Source: Pseudoxanthomonas sp. X-1 (GTDB taxonomy: Bacteria; Pseudomonadota; Gammaproteobacteria; Xanthomonadales; Xanthomonadaceae). From it: DNA of 64,000 bases. A model generated the notes under the pieces. The model saw only the letters and a program-made list of their open reading frames with translations, made no database searches and was not told the DNA's origin. The position numbers and the translations under genes are program-made. How positions within the stretch are numbered: position 1 is the first letter of the stretch; the number at the start of each line of letters is the position of its first letter. The stretch spans positions 2,764,001 through 2,828,000 of the forward strand of contig NZ_CP083376.1 of the NCBI RefSeq assembly GCF_020042665.1. The letters run 5' to 3'. Shown one piece after another: positions 9,301-18,689 of this stretch.

Positions 9301-9412
9301 GGACGGTGCCGCGGATGCTGCCGCTGGTGCTCTGGGCGTAGGCGCCGCCGGCAAAACACATGCCCAGCGCCACACTCAACGCCGTGCGCTTCATGGTCTT
9401 GGCGAATTTCAT
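6314..9412 (-). CDS. TonB-dependent receptor, Oar-like, with N-terminal carboxypeptidase-regulatory-like domain
   Basis: 1032 residues. The signal peptide MKRTALSVALGMCFAGGAYAQ is followed by a carboxypeptidase-regulatory-like beta-sandwich (about residues 28-100, GSIRGTV...GRYSLGSLPVGSYTVT), a plug with VRVTGASAPKIDVTATDTHTVITAEQLKRLP (TonB-box-like start and plug), the RSDGGVINGIGMSGSN segment, and a long beta-barrel ending in an aromatic residue (YVQFSAAYDW). This is the Oar/OmpA-like adhesin-receptor layout of xanthomonads and myxobacteria; the substrate is unknown. ATG 9412 was chosen over an upstream ATG because the signal peptide and a purine-rich AGAGAG ribosome site fit it. The upstream region is unusually A/T-rich. 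Ends at the bidirectional terminator. Confidence 0.9.
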   Translation of the reverse strand: MKFAKTMKRTALSVALGMCFAGGAYAQSTSGSIRGTVPPGASVIISNNSGFSRTVTADADGRYSLGSLPVGSYTVTAQDGGSRTVTVTVGSAVDASFGGNAATLETVRVTGASAPKIDVTATDTHTVITAEQLKRLPIPRSAEAIALLAPGTASGNGYYFGNSVSFGGASVAENAYYINGFFTGNPMTNVGGYTLPYGSIAQQETYTGGYSAKYGRSDGGVINGIGMSGSNDLHFGGQITFSPKGLRSNNPDRYYPNMDFSAANANPNMPVNPDTGKPYQYGYESPQLAGTLYDKGNQHERWESTYSGYVSGPLIRDTLFGFISAETDKVDTATGSPSQAAPATYERYSSTNPKLYAKLNWNINDSNLLEYTYLHEKTNERGTDYDYDFDTQAIGNALNPITPTYLTNDLSVIKYTGYLTDSLTFDATYGRTRQAYKAINPQVSAGIDMVTASQATVNPAVADISGVTIPNTITAGGTNAIDRSHGLRADLQWVVGDHTLTLGVDNMKFSSDNEGITQYVNNWRYSHTNNMGALAAYGIPSLAASNGYYVSNTFYSDASSMSLKQDAYYLEDKWQVVDNLLLTVGLRNDKFTNYNNVGKPYVDSGNQWAPRIGAAWDVFGDSSFKLFANAGRYFLALPNAVALRGASPSTFTRQYFTYTGINPNTGAPVTDQASTVLVLNGEDGKPVDPNTIAPTNLKSEYQDEYILGFEKTLGASWAFGAKVTYRDLKSAVDDICDSGTMYNKLAATQGQAVADGVSIPGCFLANPSASNTFNLQNVDANGNPTGTYTKLTMNPSDWGWPSPMKRTYKAIDLFLEHPFDGKWEFRVDYTYSKLQGNTEGPANSDTGQGSDSHDNGVSTSENWDIAAIMKYADGYLANDHRHQIKLHGSYAFNDDWSVGVSARLMAGAPANCFGYYNPDGSINENDNADGGPADPAGNYGAAYHTCFGKSASPGTKFLPWTHDWDLGVVYAPGYFDHKLRLGLNAFNVFNSHGITSQGWTSETAAYTVSNTYGLPYAFQSPRYVQFSAAYDW

Positions 9413-9918
9413 CGAAGATCTCTCTGGTTGACAGGTAGGAGCAAGGCCACCCGGCTGCCTTTCGCACTTCACCCCAGCCGGGGCTGCGCGGGTCTTGGAA
9501 GCAACCTCCGCAACACGAGAGTAACGAGAAACTCACAAAAAATTACAGATTGGTCATCTTTTTTTTGTGGCTTATTTCGCTACATTTGACCGCTTTTTTC
9601 CAGACTTTGCCGGCGTGTCGCCGAAATGCAATCAGGATGGTTCCACCCGTCTCAAATGACATCCGCGGCCTGAAAAGACCAATACCGTCCCAGTTATGCA
9701 CCTAGGCACCGCTCATCCCGCAAGCCTCTGGCCTCCCTGAGCGCGCTGGTCCGCGATCGCGGTTGCTGGCGGGATCTTCGGTCCGGGCCAGCGGGACTCG
9801 GCCTCACCGGCGCGCGAGGCGCGCGCAACGAAGACAGGCGGTGTCGCCACGCGCCTGTTTCACATTCCGGAACGTCCCGGCAACTCCGTTCATCGGCGGC
9901 CGTAACGGCCGCCGGGCG
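9413..9918. other. Gap upstream of the TonB receptor gene, A/T-rich in part
   Basis: 506 bases between two leftward genes. Bases 9530-9600 contain long A and T runs that stand out from the GC-rich surroundings and lie 120-190 bases before the receptor start, so they probably hold its promoter region. No clear -35/-10 pair could be assigned. The left half also contains the GH3 stem-loop. No gene is seen. Confidence 0.6.
9894..9914 (-). terminator. Stem-loop after the GH3 gene
   Basis: Perfect 9-base arms CGGCGGCCG (9894-9902) and CGGCCGCCG (9906-9914) with loop TAA, starting five bases after the GH3 stop. No U-run follows, so termination efficiency is uncertain. Confidence 0.5.
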
Positions 9919-12480
<2,562 letters not shown>

Positions 12481-12504
12481 GCAGAGAACTCCTGGGAATG
12501 GGAT

Positions 12505-12534
12505 GCACGCGCCGGGCGTGCTGCGGTTGCAGCA
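12505..12534. promoter_or_regulatory. Candidate operators between GH3 gene and LacI gene
   Basis: Two inverted repeats lie in the divergent spacer: GCACG(12505-12509)...CGTGC(12517-12521), and TGCTGC(12519-12524)-GGTT-GCAGCA(12529-12534), the latter perfect. LacI-family dimers bind such sites. Which one is used, if either, cannot be told from the sequence. Confidence 0.4.
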
Positions 12535-12590
12535 GGCGTCGGCCGCGCGTTTTGGCAAGATGCGGCGACGGCGACAGGGGATGGCAGGCG

Positions 12591-13598
12591 ATGCGGGTGA
12601 GACTGGAGGACGTGGCCGAGGCGGCCGGCGTATCGATGAAGACGGTCTCGCGCGTGCTCAACCAGGAGCCGCGCGTGAGCGAACAGACCCGCCGCCGCGT
12701 GCAGGAAGTGGTCGACCGGCTGCACTACAAGCCCAACCTGTCCGCGCGCAGCCTGGCCAGCCGGCGCACCTTCGTGGTCGCGCTGGCCTACGACAACCCG
12801 TCGCGCAACTACCTGATGCAGATCCAGGGCGGGGTGCTCGAGGCCTGCCGCGAGCGGCATTACACGCTGGTGCTGGCGCCGGTGACCTATGGCGAGGGCC
12901 GCGCGATCGCCGAGCTGCGCGAACTGGCCAACCAGCATGGCGTGGACGGCTTCGTCCTCACCCCGCCGCTGACCGACGACATGGAGCTGCTCGGCTTCCT
13001 GGACGATGCCGCCCTGCCCTTCGCCAGCATCGCCCCGCGCACGCATCGCGGCCGCATCGGCGTGACCGTGGACGAGCACGCCGCGGTGTGCGAACTGATG
13101 CATCACCTGCTCGCGCTCGGCCATCGCCGCATCGGCCACATCAAGGGGCCGCCGACCCATGGCGCGGCCGAGTGGCGGCACGCCGGCTATCGAGAGACCC
13201 TGCGCGAGGCCGGTATCGCCTACGACCCGGCGCTGGTGGCCAAGGGCGAGTTCACCTTCGAGTCGGGCGTGGCCGCGGCCAACCAGCTGCTCGACCTGCC
13301 CGAGCCGCCCACCGCGATCTTCGCAGGCAACGACGACATGGCCGCCGGCGTGATCCGCGTGGCCGGCGAGCGCGGCCTGCGCATCCCGCAGCAGCTGTCG
13401 GTGTGCGGCTTCGACGACACCCCGATCTCGCGCCACATCTTCCCCTCGCTCACCACCGTGCGGCAGCCGACCCGCGACATGGGCCGCACCGCCACGCTCG
13501 AACTGATCAAGACCATCCACAGCCCGGACAGCGGCGAGATGGTGCAGATGCCCTATGCCCTGCAGCTGCGCGAATCGACCGCGGCCCCTTCGACCTGA
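12591..13598 (+). CDS. LacI-family transcriptional regulator
   Basis: 335 residues. The N-terminal LacI helix-turn-helix is textbook (VRLEDVAEAAGVSMKTVSRVLNQEPRVSEQTRRRV, with hinge YKPNLSARSLASRRT). It is followed by a periplasmic-binding-protein-like sensor domain with NYLMQIQGG, LALGHRRIGHIKGP, AIFAGNDDMAAG and LSVCGFDDTPISR. ATG 12591 starts directly before the helix-turn-helix; a reading from 12498 adds 31 unlike residues. Divergent from the secreted GH3 glucosidase, so it probably represses that gene in response to a glucan-derived sugar. This is an inference from position. Confidence 0.93.
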   Translation: MRVRLEDVAEAAGVSMKTVSRVLNQEPRVSEQTRRRVQEVVDRLHYKPNLSARSLASRRTFVVALAYDNPSRNYLMQIQGGVLEACRERHYTLVLAPVTYGEGRAIAELRELANQHGVDGFVLTPPLTDDMELLGFLDDAALPFASIAPRTHRGRIGVTVDEHAAVCELMHHLLALGHRRIGHIKGPPTHGAAEWRHAGYRETLREAGIAYDPALVAKGEFTFESGVAAANQLLDLPEPPTAIFAGNDDMAAGVIRVAGERGLRIPQQLSVCGFDDTPISRHIFPSLTTVRQPTRDMGRTATLELIKTIHSPDSGEMVQMPYALQLRESTAAPST

Positions 13599-13720
13599 CG
13601 CACGCACGCGCGCCGCGCCAGGGCGGCCCCGCAGTGCATGGACGAAACGCAGGTCTGGCAGGCGCATGGACGACAGGAGCCGGGCAACGAGGCAAGGGAG
13701 CGCCGCCTCCCGCGATCCCC

Positions 13721-13738
13721 GGTGACAGCGCTGTCACC
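13721..13738. promoter_or_regulatory. Perfect 18-base palindrome, LacI-type operator shape
   Basis: GGTGACAGCGCTGTCACC. Its centre TGACAGCGCTGTCA has the shape of LacI-family operators with a central CG/GC step. It lies 123 bases after the lacI-type gene and 256 bases before the next gene start, so it has no obvious target promoter. Confidence 0.5.
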
Positions 13739-13977
13739 ATACGAAGCCCGACCCCACCTTGGCATTCTGCGCCGCATCAATCTGGCGCGCTTGTCATCCC
13801 GCGGGCAGCGCGAGGCAGGCAGTTCGGGCTTGGCCTTTTGTCCACGCGAAAGGTGGGCACGAAGGCGGCCGCTTTCGCTCCCTCGCGCTCGGCGACCGAT
13901 TGTTGCCTTAAAGAAGTCGCCCTCCGGGCTGGGACGCGTCAACGCCGCCAGCCGCTCGTTCATGCGGTGGCCTCGGC

Positions 13978-13993
13978 TAAACTGCGGCCGCGC
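13978..13993 (+). promoter_or_regulatory. -10-like TAAACT before the response regulator
   Basis: GGCTAAACT places a -10-like hexamer (13978-13983) ten bases before the ATG at 13994. No ribosome site is seen in between, so the mRNA would be leaderless or nearly so. The context resembles the GGCTACACT box before the metX-like gene. Confidence 0.35.
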
Positions 13994-14704
13994 ATGACTT
14001 CCGATCCCGCTGCCACCGCCCTGCGCATCCTGGTCCTGGAGGACGATCCGATCCTGCGCGACCGCATCCTGGTGCCGGGACTGCAGCGCTTCGGCTTCGA
14101 CGTCCAGGGCTACGGCACCGGCGCGGAACTGCAGCAGCGCCTGCAGCGCGACGGCGCCGAGATCGTGGTGCTGGACGTCGGCCTGCCCGACACCGACGGC
14201 TTCACCCTGGCCGGCGCGCTGCGCCAGCAGGATCCGGACATGGGCATCGTCATGCTGACCAGCCTGGCACAGACCGAGGACCGCATCCGCGGGCTGACCA
14301 GGGGCGCCGACGCCTATCTGTCCAAGCCGGTGGAGATCGACCTGCTGGCCGCGACCCTGCACAGCCTGGCCCGGCGCGTGAGCGGGCGCCCGTCCGCGAC
14401 GCCGGCGCGCGGGCGCTGGCAGGTGAGCGAGGACGGCTGGTGCCTGCTGTCACCGTCCGGCGCCGCCGCGGCGCTGACCGGCAGCGAGCGCCGCCTGTGC
14501 ATGCGCCTGCTGGAGCAACCCGGACTGCTGGTCTCGCGCGAAGCGCTGATCGCGGCGCTGACCGACCGCGTCTACGACTTCGACGCGCACCGCCTGGACT
14601 CGATGGTGCACCGCCTGCGCAGCAAGGTGCAGCGCCGCTGCGGCGAACCGCTGCCGCTGGCCGCCGTGCACGGCCAGGGCTACGTCCTCGATCCGGCCAG
14701 CTAG
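13994..14704 (+). CDS. Response regulator, OmpR/PhoB family
   Basis: 236 residues. Receiver domain with acidic pocket E16/D17/D18, phospho-acceptor Asp61 (VVLDVGLPD), switch Thr in VMLTSL and Lys in YLSKPVE; then a winged-helix DNA-binding domain (LTGSERRLCMRLLEQPGLLVSR ... DSMVHRLRSKVQRR ... HGQGYVL). It should act as a phosphorylation-controlled transcription factor. The histidine kinase gene is convergent, and the two stop codons overlap in a shared CTAG (14701-14704), an uncommon arrangement for a cognate pair. Confidence 0.93.
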   Translation: MTSDPAATALRILVLEDDPILRDRILVPGLQRFGFDVQGYGTGAELQQRLQRDGAEIVVLDVGLPDTDGFTLAGALRQQDPDMGIVMLTSLAQTEDRIRGLTRGADAYLSKPVEIDLLAATLHSLARRVSGRPSATPARGRWQVSEDGWCLLSPSGAAAALTGSERRLCMRLLEQPGLLVSREALIAALTDRVYDFDAHRLDSMVHRLRSKVQRRCGEPLPLAAVHGQGYVLDPAS

Positions 14705-16071
14705 GGCACGGCCTGGGCCGGCGCCGCACCGGCATGCGGCAGCACGATGCGGAAGCGGGTGCCGACACCCACGCGGCTGTGCACCTGGATCTGCCCGCCG
14801 GCGCGCACCACTAGGTCGCGGACCACCGCCAGGCCCAGGCCGGTGCCGCTCTCGGCCGGCTTGGTGCTGTAGAACGGCTCGAACACCTGCGCGGCCACCT
14901 CCGCCGGCATGCCATGGCCGTCGTCTGCAACCTCGATGACGGTCAGGCCTTCGGCGCTGGACACGGCGATGTCGAAATGGCCACGGTCGGCGATCGCGTC
15001 GCGGCTGTTGGAGGCCAGGTTCAGCAGCATCAGGTCGAACTGGCTGCGCTCGAAGCGGATCGGCGCCGGCGCCGGCGGTAGCGCGCAGCGCAGCACGATC
15101 CGCGCTTCCAGCAGCTGCCGCAGCATCGGCTGCAGCGCCTCGACCGCGGCCGCCGCGTCGAAGCGCTCGGCGTGCTCGGCATCGCGGCGGCTGAAGCGCA
15201 GCAGGCGGCGCACGATGGTCATGCCGCGCTCGGCCGATGCCTCCACCGCCGCCAGGCTGTCCTCCAGCTGCGCGATGCGCTGCGCATCGCTGGCCAGGTC
15301 GTCGTCGTGGCGCGCGGCCGCGAAGCCGGACATCACCGCCAGGATGTTGTTGAAATCGTGGGCCAGGCCGCTGGCCATGCGCTCGGTGATCTCGCGCTTC
15401 TGCGCGTGGATCAGCTGGGTCTGCGCGCGCTCGCGTTCGTGCATCTCCTGCTGCAGACGCTGGCCGCGCGCATTGGATTCGCGCAGGCTCTCGCGCAGCG
15501 CCTCGGTGGTCCGGTCCAGCAACAGCGTCACCAGCAGGTAGCTGCACAGCACCGGCAGGACGTTGAAGAGCGCCTGCGCCGAGGTATCGGCGCGTTCGGC
15601 CAGGGCGTCGTGGCCGACGCCGACGCCGAGCGTCAGCAGCAGGACGGCGAAGGTCACCCACAGCGCGCGGCGCCCGAGCACCAGCCCGGCGAGGATCAGC
15701 ACCAGCATCTGCGCCAACTGGTCCGGCAGCTGCTTCTGGAAGCCGTGGATGGCGGCATTGACCAGCAGCGCGCCGAGCAGCGCACCGAGCAGCAGGCGCA
15801 CGCCGCCGCGCAGCGCGCCACGGCGCACGCGTACGAAACCGATTGCCGCGCACGCGCCGATCAGCAGGCTCATGGCCAGCGAGATCAGCATGCCCGGCGG
15901 CAGGGGATGCCCGCGCAGCTGCGGCCAGGCCAGGACCAGGGCAACCGCGAGGGTCGCCGGGATGGTCACCGCCAGGAACAACAGCAGCAGCTGGATCACC
16001 CGCGCATTGCGCCGATCCACTTCGTCCACCAGCGGCGCGCGGCCCAGCCACGTCCAGAACGCCTTCGCCAT
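14701..16071 (-). CDS. Membrane histidine kinase
   Basis: 456 residues. About six hydrophobic segments in the first 190 residues with little periplasmic sequence, then a coiled coil (LRESLRESNARGQRLQQEM), the phospho-acceptor region GLAHDFNNILAVMSG (His238, the HDFNN type), and a kinase ATPase domain with N-box LNLASNSRDAI, G1 VADDGHGMP, F-box FEPFYSTKPAESGTGLGLAVV and G2. Sensing is probably by the membrane part. ATG 16071 (MAKAFWTWLG) was chosen; an in-frame ATG 15 bases upstream is possible. Divergent from the trimeric autotransporter, convergent with the response regulator that is its likely partner. Confidence 0.9.
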   Translation of the reverse strand: MAKAFWTWLGRAPLVDEVDRRNARVIQLLLLFLAVTIPATLAVALVLAWPQLRGHPLPPGMLISLAMSLLIGACAAIGFVRVRRGALRGGVRLLLGALLGALLVNAAIHGFQKQLPDQLAQMLVLILAGLVLGRRALWVTFAVLLLTLGVGVGHDALAERADTSAQALFNVLPVLCSYLLVTLLLDRTTEALRESLRESNARGQRLQQEMHERERAQTQLIHAQKREITERMASGLAHDFNNILAVMSGFAAARHDDDLASDAQRIAQLEDSLAAVEASAERGMTIVRRLLRFSRRDAEHAERFDAAAAVEALQPMLRQLLEARIVLRCALPPAPAPIRFERSQFDLMLLNLASNSRDAIADRGHFDIAVSSAEGLTVIEVADDGHGMPAEVAAQVFEPFYSTKPAESGTGLGLAVVRDLVVRAGGQIQVHSRVGVGTRFRIVLPHAGAAPAQAVP

Positions 16072-16120
16072 GCCGCCGCGCCCCATCCCATTCGGTGAGA
16101 TTTCGATGATGATCGTGCGA

Positions 16121-16161
16121 GAACTTGCGGGTGACAAGCCGGTGACGGCCCGCCTAAGTTC
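16121..16161. promoter_or_regulatory. Direct repeats of GGTGAC and inverted repeat upstream of the adhesin
   Basis: In the divergent spacer between the kinase and the adhesin, GGTGAC occurs at 16130-16135 and again at 16141-16146, an 11-base period of the kind OmpR-family regulators bind. They lie inside a larger imperfect inverted repeat, GAACTTGCGGG (16121-16131) and CCCGCCTAAGTTC (16149-16161). GGTGAC also forms the arms of the palindrome at 13721. Suggestive only. Confidence 0.35.
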
Positions 16162-16281
16162 GCATGACGGAACGCGCCCGGGGACGACGGCGCGGCTCCC
16201 AGACCACGCTCGACCGATACGGAGGCGCACACGCGCCGCCGACGTCTCCTTCTGCCCGCCGTTTACGAACCCGAGATCGCC

Positions 16282-18627
16282 ATGAACGAACGCATTTCCC
16301 AGCGCGGCACCGCCGCCCGTCATCCGGCTCCCCGCGCCCGCACGCCCCTGGCGCTGGCCCTGGCCTGCGCGCTGTGCCTGACCTCGACGGCGATGGCGCA
16401 GTCCAGCAGCACCGCGCCCACGACGGCCGGCAGCGCCAGACCCGCGGCCGTCGCGACCCGCGGCGTGGACGCCAGCGCCAGCGACGCCAGCGCGACGCCG
16501 TACGATCCCAGCGTCTACTTCAAGGCCACCGGCAGCGCCGACAGCGATGCCGGCGCCGAGGCCGACGGCGACGAAGCGCTGGCCGCCGGCGAGGCCGCCT
16601 CGGCGGTCGGCACCGGCGCCATCGCGGTCGGCGGCGGCGCGGTCGGCTACGCCGACCATGCGCTCGCCGTGGGCCAGAACAGCCTGGCCACCGAGCTGTC
16701 CACCACCGCCGTCGGCGGCATGCTCGACGTGGACTACTCCTATCTGTCCGGCGGCGTGACGGTCCTGCAGCAGACCTCCGCCACCGGCCTGGCCGCGACC
16801 GCGATGGGCGCGGGCGCGCAGGCCAGCGGCAAGTTCAACGTGGCCGCCGGCGCCGGCGCGATCGCCAGCGACCGTTCCAGCGTCGCCATCGGCGGCATCG
16901 TCGACGTGGGCGAAGACGGCTTCAGCTCCGAAGGGATGCAGCTGCAGGCCACCCAGGCCACCGGACCCTTGTCCACCGCGCTGGGCGGCGGCGCGCTGGC
17001 GACCGCCTACAACGCCACCGCGGTCGGCGCGCTGGCCGAGGCCAGTTCCCAGCGCACCGTGGCCGTGGGCTCCACCGCGCTGGCTAACCAGTACGCCGCC
17101 GTGGCGGTGGGCGCCCAGAGCCAGGCCATCGCCGAGTGGGCGAGCGCCTTCGGCAACGGCGCACGCGCCTGGGGCGCCAACAGCGTGGCCGTCGGCGCCA
17201 GCGCGTTCGCGCAGAACGACTCCGGCACCGCGATCGGGCCGGCGGCGTTCGCGGGCGGTGTCGGCGCCACCGCGCTCGGCAACGGGTCCTGGGCCGGCGG
17301 CACGCGCAGCCTGGCCCTGGGCGGGGGCACGGTGTGGAACGGCGATTTCTTCCGCGATATCCCGGTGCTGTTCTACGACAGCGTCGCCATGGGCACCGGC
17401 GCCGATGTGTTCGGCGACCACTCCATCGCGATCGGCCCTGGCGCGCGGGTGGGCAACTCACAGTTCGTCGACGATCGACAGGTCATCACCAACAACAGCG
17501 TGGCGCTGGGCGCCGGCGCGATCGCCGAACGCGACAACACCGTGTCCATCGGCGCGGCGGGCGCCGAGCGCCAGCTCACCAACCTGGCCGCCGGCACCAT
17601 GGACACCGATGCGGTCAACCTGGCGCAGTTGCGCCAGGTCGCCACCGCGTTCGGCGCCGGCAGCGTGGTCGACGCCAACGGCAACCTGATCGGCGGCAAC
17701 TACCTGGTGCAGGGCACGCACTTCGGTGACCTGGGCTCGGCCATGGGGGCCATCGACACCGCGCTGACCGGGCTCGATACGCGCCTCAGCACCCTCGCCA
17801 GTTCCGACAGCGGCCGCGGCGTCAGCATCGGCGACGGCGCCGTGGCGCCGCCCAGCACCGGCGCCGGCACCAACGCGGTGGCCGTGGGGTCCGGCGCAAC
17901 CGCCAACGGCGACAACGGCGTGGCCGTGGGCGCGCAGGCGCTGGCCTACGGACCCAACGACACTGCGATCGGCGGCAACGCCACGGTCAACGCCGACGGC
18001 AGCACCGCGGTCGGCGCCAATGCCAAGGTCACGGCGGCGGCGACCAATGCGGTGGCGATCGGCGAAAGCGCGACGGCGGCCGCCGCCTCCTCCACCGCAC
18101 TCGGCCAAGGCGCCTCGGCCAGCGCCGCCAACGCCGTCGCACTGGGCCAGGGCGCGGTCGCCGACCGCGCCAACACGGTCTCGGTGGGCAGCGTCGGCAA
18201 CGAACGCCAGATCGCCAACGTCGCCGCCGGCAGCGCCGACACCGATGCGGTCAACGTGGCGCAGATGCGCGCCGGCGACAGCGCCACCCTGAGCAGCGCC
18301 AACGCCTACACCAACACCCGCGTCACCGCGCTGGACGACAACTTCAACCAGCTACGCGCCGACACCGAGCGTCGTTTCGACGGCATGGAACGGCGCATGG
18401 ACCGGCTCGGCGCGATGAGTGCGGCGATGCTCAACATGGCGGTCAATGCCGCCGGCACGCAGAGCCCGCGCGGACGCGTGTCGGTCGGTGCCGGCTTCCA
18501 GGGGGGCGAGCAGGCCGTGTCGGTCGGCTACGCCAAGAAGATCGGCGCGCGCGCCTCGTTCAGCCTGGGCGGCGCCTTCAGCAGCGGCGAGTCCTCGGCC
18601 GGCATCGGCGTGGGCGTGGACCTGTGA
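16282..18627 (+). CDS. Trimeric autotransporter adhesin (YadA-like)
   Basis: 781 residues. Extended signal peptide (about residues 1-40, ending STAMAQ), then many 14-residue YadA head repeats of the GTGAIAVGGGA / NATAVGALA type, two neck motifs (ERQLTNLAAGTMDTDAVNLAQ and NERQIANVAAGSADTDAVNVAQ), a short coiled-coil stalk (NFNQLRADTERRFDGMERRMDRL) and the C-terminal four-strand YadA anchor (GRVSVGAGFQGGEQAVSVGYAKKIG...). It should form a trimeric outer-membrane adhesin. Very Ala/Gly-rich. A GC hairpin terminator follows, then a secreted protease gene in the same direction. Confidence 0.93.
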   Translation: MNERISQRGTAARHPAPRARTPLALALACALCLTSTAMAQSSSTAPTTAGSARPAAVATRGVDASASDASATPYDPSVYFKATGSADSDAGAEADGDEALAAGEAASAVGTGAIAVGGGAVGYADHALAVGQNSLATELSTTAVGGMLDVDYSYLSGGVTVLQQTSATGLAATAMGAGAQASGKFNVAAGAGAIASDRSSVAIGGIVDVGEDGFSSEGMQLQATQATGPLSTALGGGALATAYNATAVGALAEASSQRTVAVGSTALANQYAAVAVGAQSQAIAEWASAFGNGARAWGANSVAVGASAFAQNDSGTAIGPAAFAGGVGATALGNGSWAGGTRSLALGGGTVWNGDFFRDIPVLFYDSVAMGTGADVFGDHSIAIGPGARVGNSQFVDDRQVITNNSVALGAGAIAERDNTVSIGAAGAERQLTNLAAGTMDTDAVNLAQLRQVATAFGAGSVVDANGNLIGGNYLVQGTHFGDLGSAMGAIDTALTGLDTRLSTLASSDSGRGVSIGDGAVAPPSTGAGTNAVAVGSGATANGDNGVAVGAQALAYGPNDTAIGGNATVNADGSTAVGANAKVTAAATNAVAIGESATAAAASSTALGQGASASAANAVALGQGAVADRANTVSVGSVGNERQIANVAAGSADTDAVNVAQMRAGDSATLSSANAYTNTRVTALDDNFNQLRADTERRFDGMERRMDRLGAMSAAMLNMAVNAAGTQSPRGRVSVGAGFQGGEQAVSVGYAKKIGARASFSLGGAFSSGESSAGIGVGVDL

Positions 18628-18632
18628 TCTCC

Positions 18633-18660
18633 CGCGGCGGCACGCGCCGCCGCGTTCTTC
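18633..18660 (+). terminator. Hairpin between adhesin and protease genes
   Basis: Perfect 9-base arms CGCGGCGGC (18633-18641) and GCCGCCGCG (18646-18654), loop ACGC, followed by the pyrimidine tract TTCTTCC. Likely a terminator or attenuator; the protease would then be read by readthrough or from its own promoter. Confidence 0.6.
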
Positions 18661-18689
18661 CTCCTCTCTCTCCTTTCCAGGACCCGCAG

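Larger units (their letters stand above)
13599..13993. other. Gap with an orphan palindrome, no gene
   Basis: 395 bases between the lacI-type gene and a response regulator gene. It carries an 18-base perfect palindrome (13721-13738) and a -10-like box before the response regulator. An open frame of 119 codons spans it without resemblance to a family and is not called. Confidence 0.7.

Noticed and set aside
6140..9589. Open frame of 1149 codons on the plus strand
   Set aside because: It lies antisense to the TonB receptor, whose signal peptide, plug and barrel are clear. The sequence (VVVVVD, RHHQ-type low complexity) matches no family and is a by-product of high GC.
13638..13997. 119-codon frame in the lacI/response-regulator gap
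   Set aside because: No family resemblance, no ribosome site, composition like out-of-frame GC-rich DNA, and it overlaps the response regulator start.
14701..17421. 906-codon minus-strand frame
   Set aside because: Only its last 456 codons form the histidine kinase; the rest runs antisense through the trimeric adhesin and is Gly/Ala/Arg noise.
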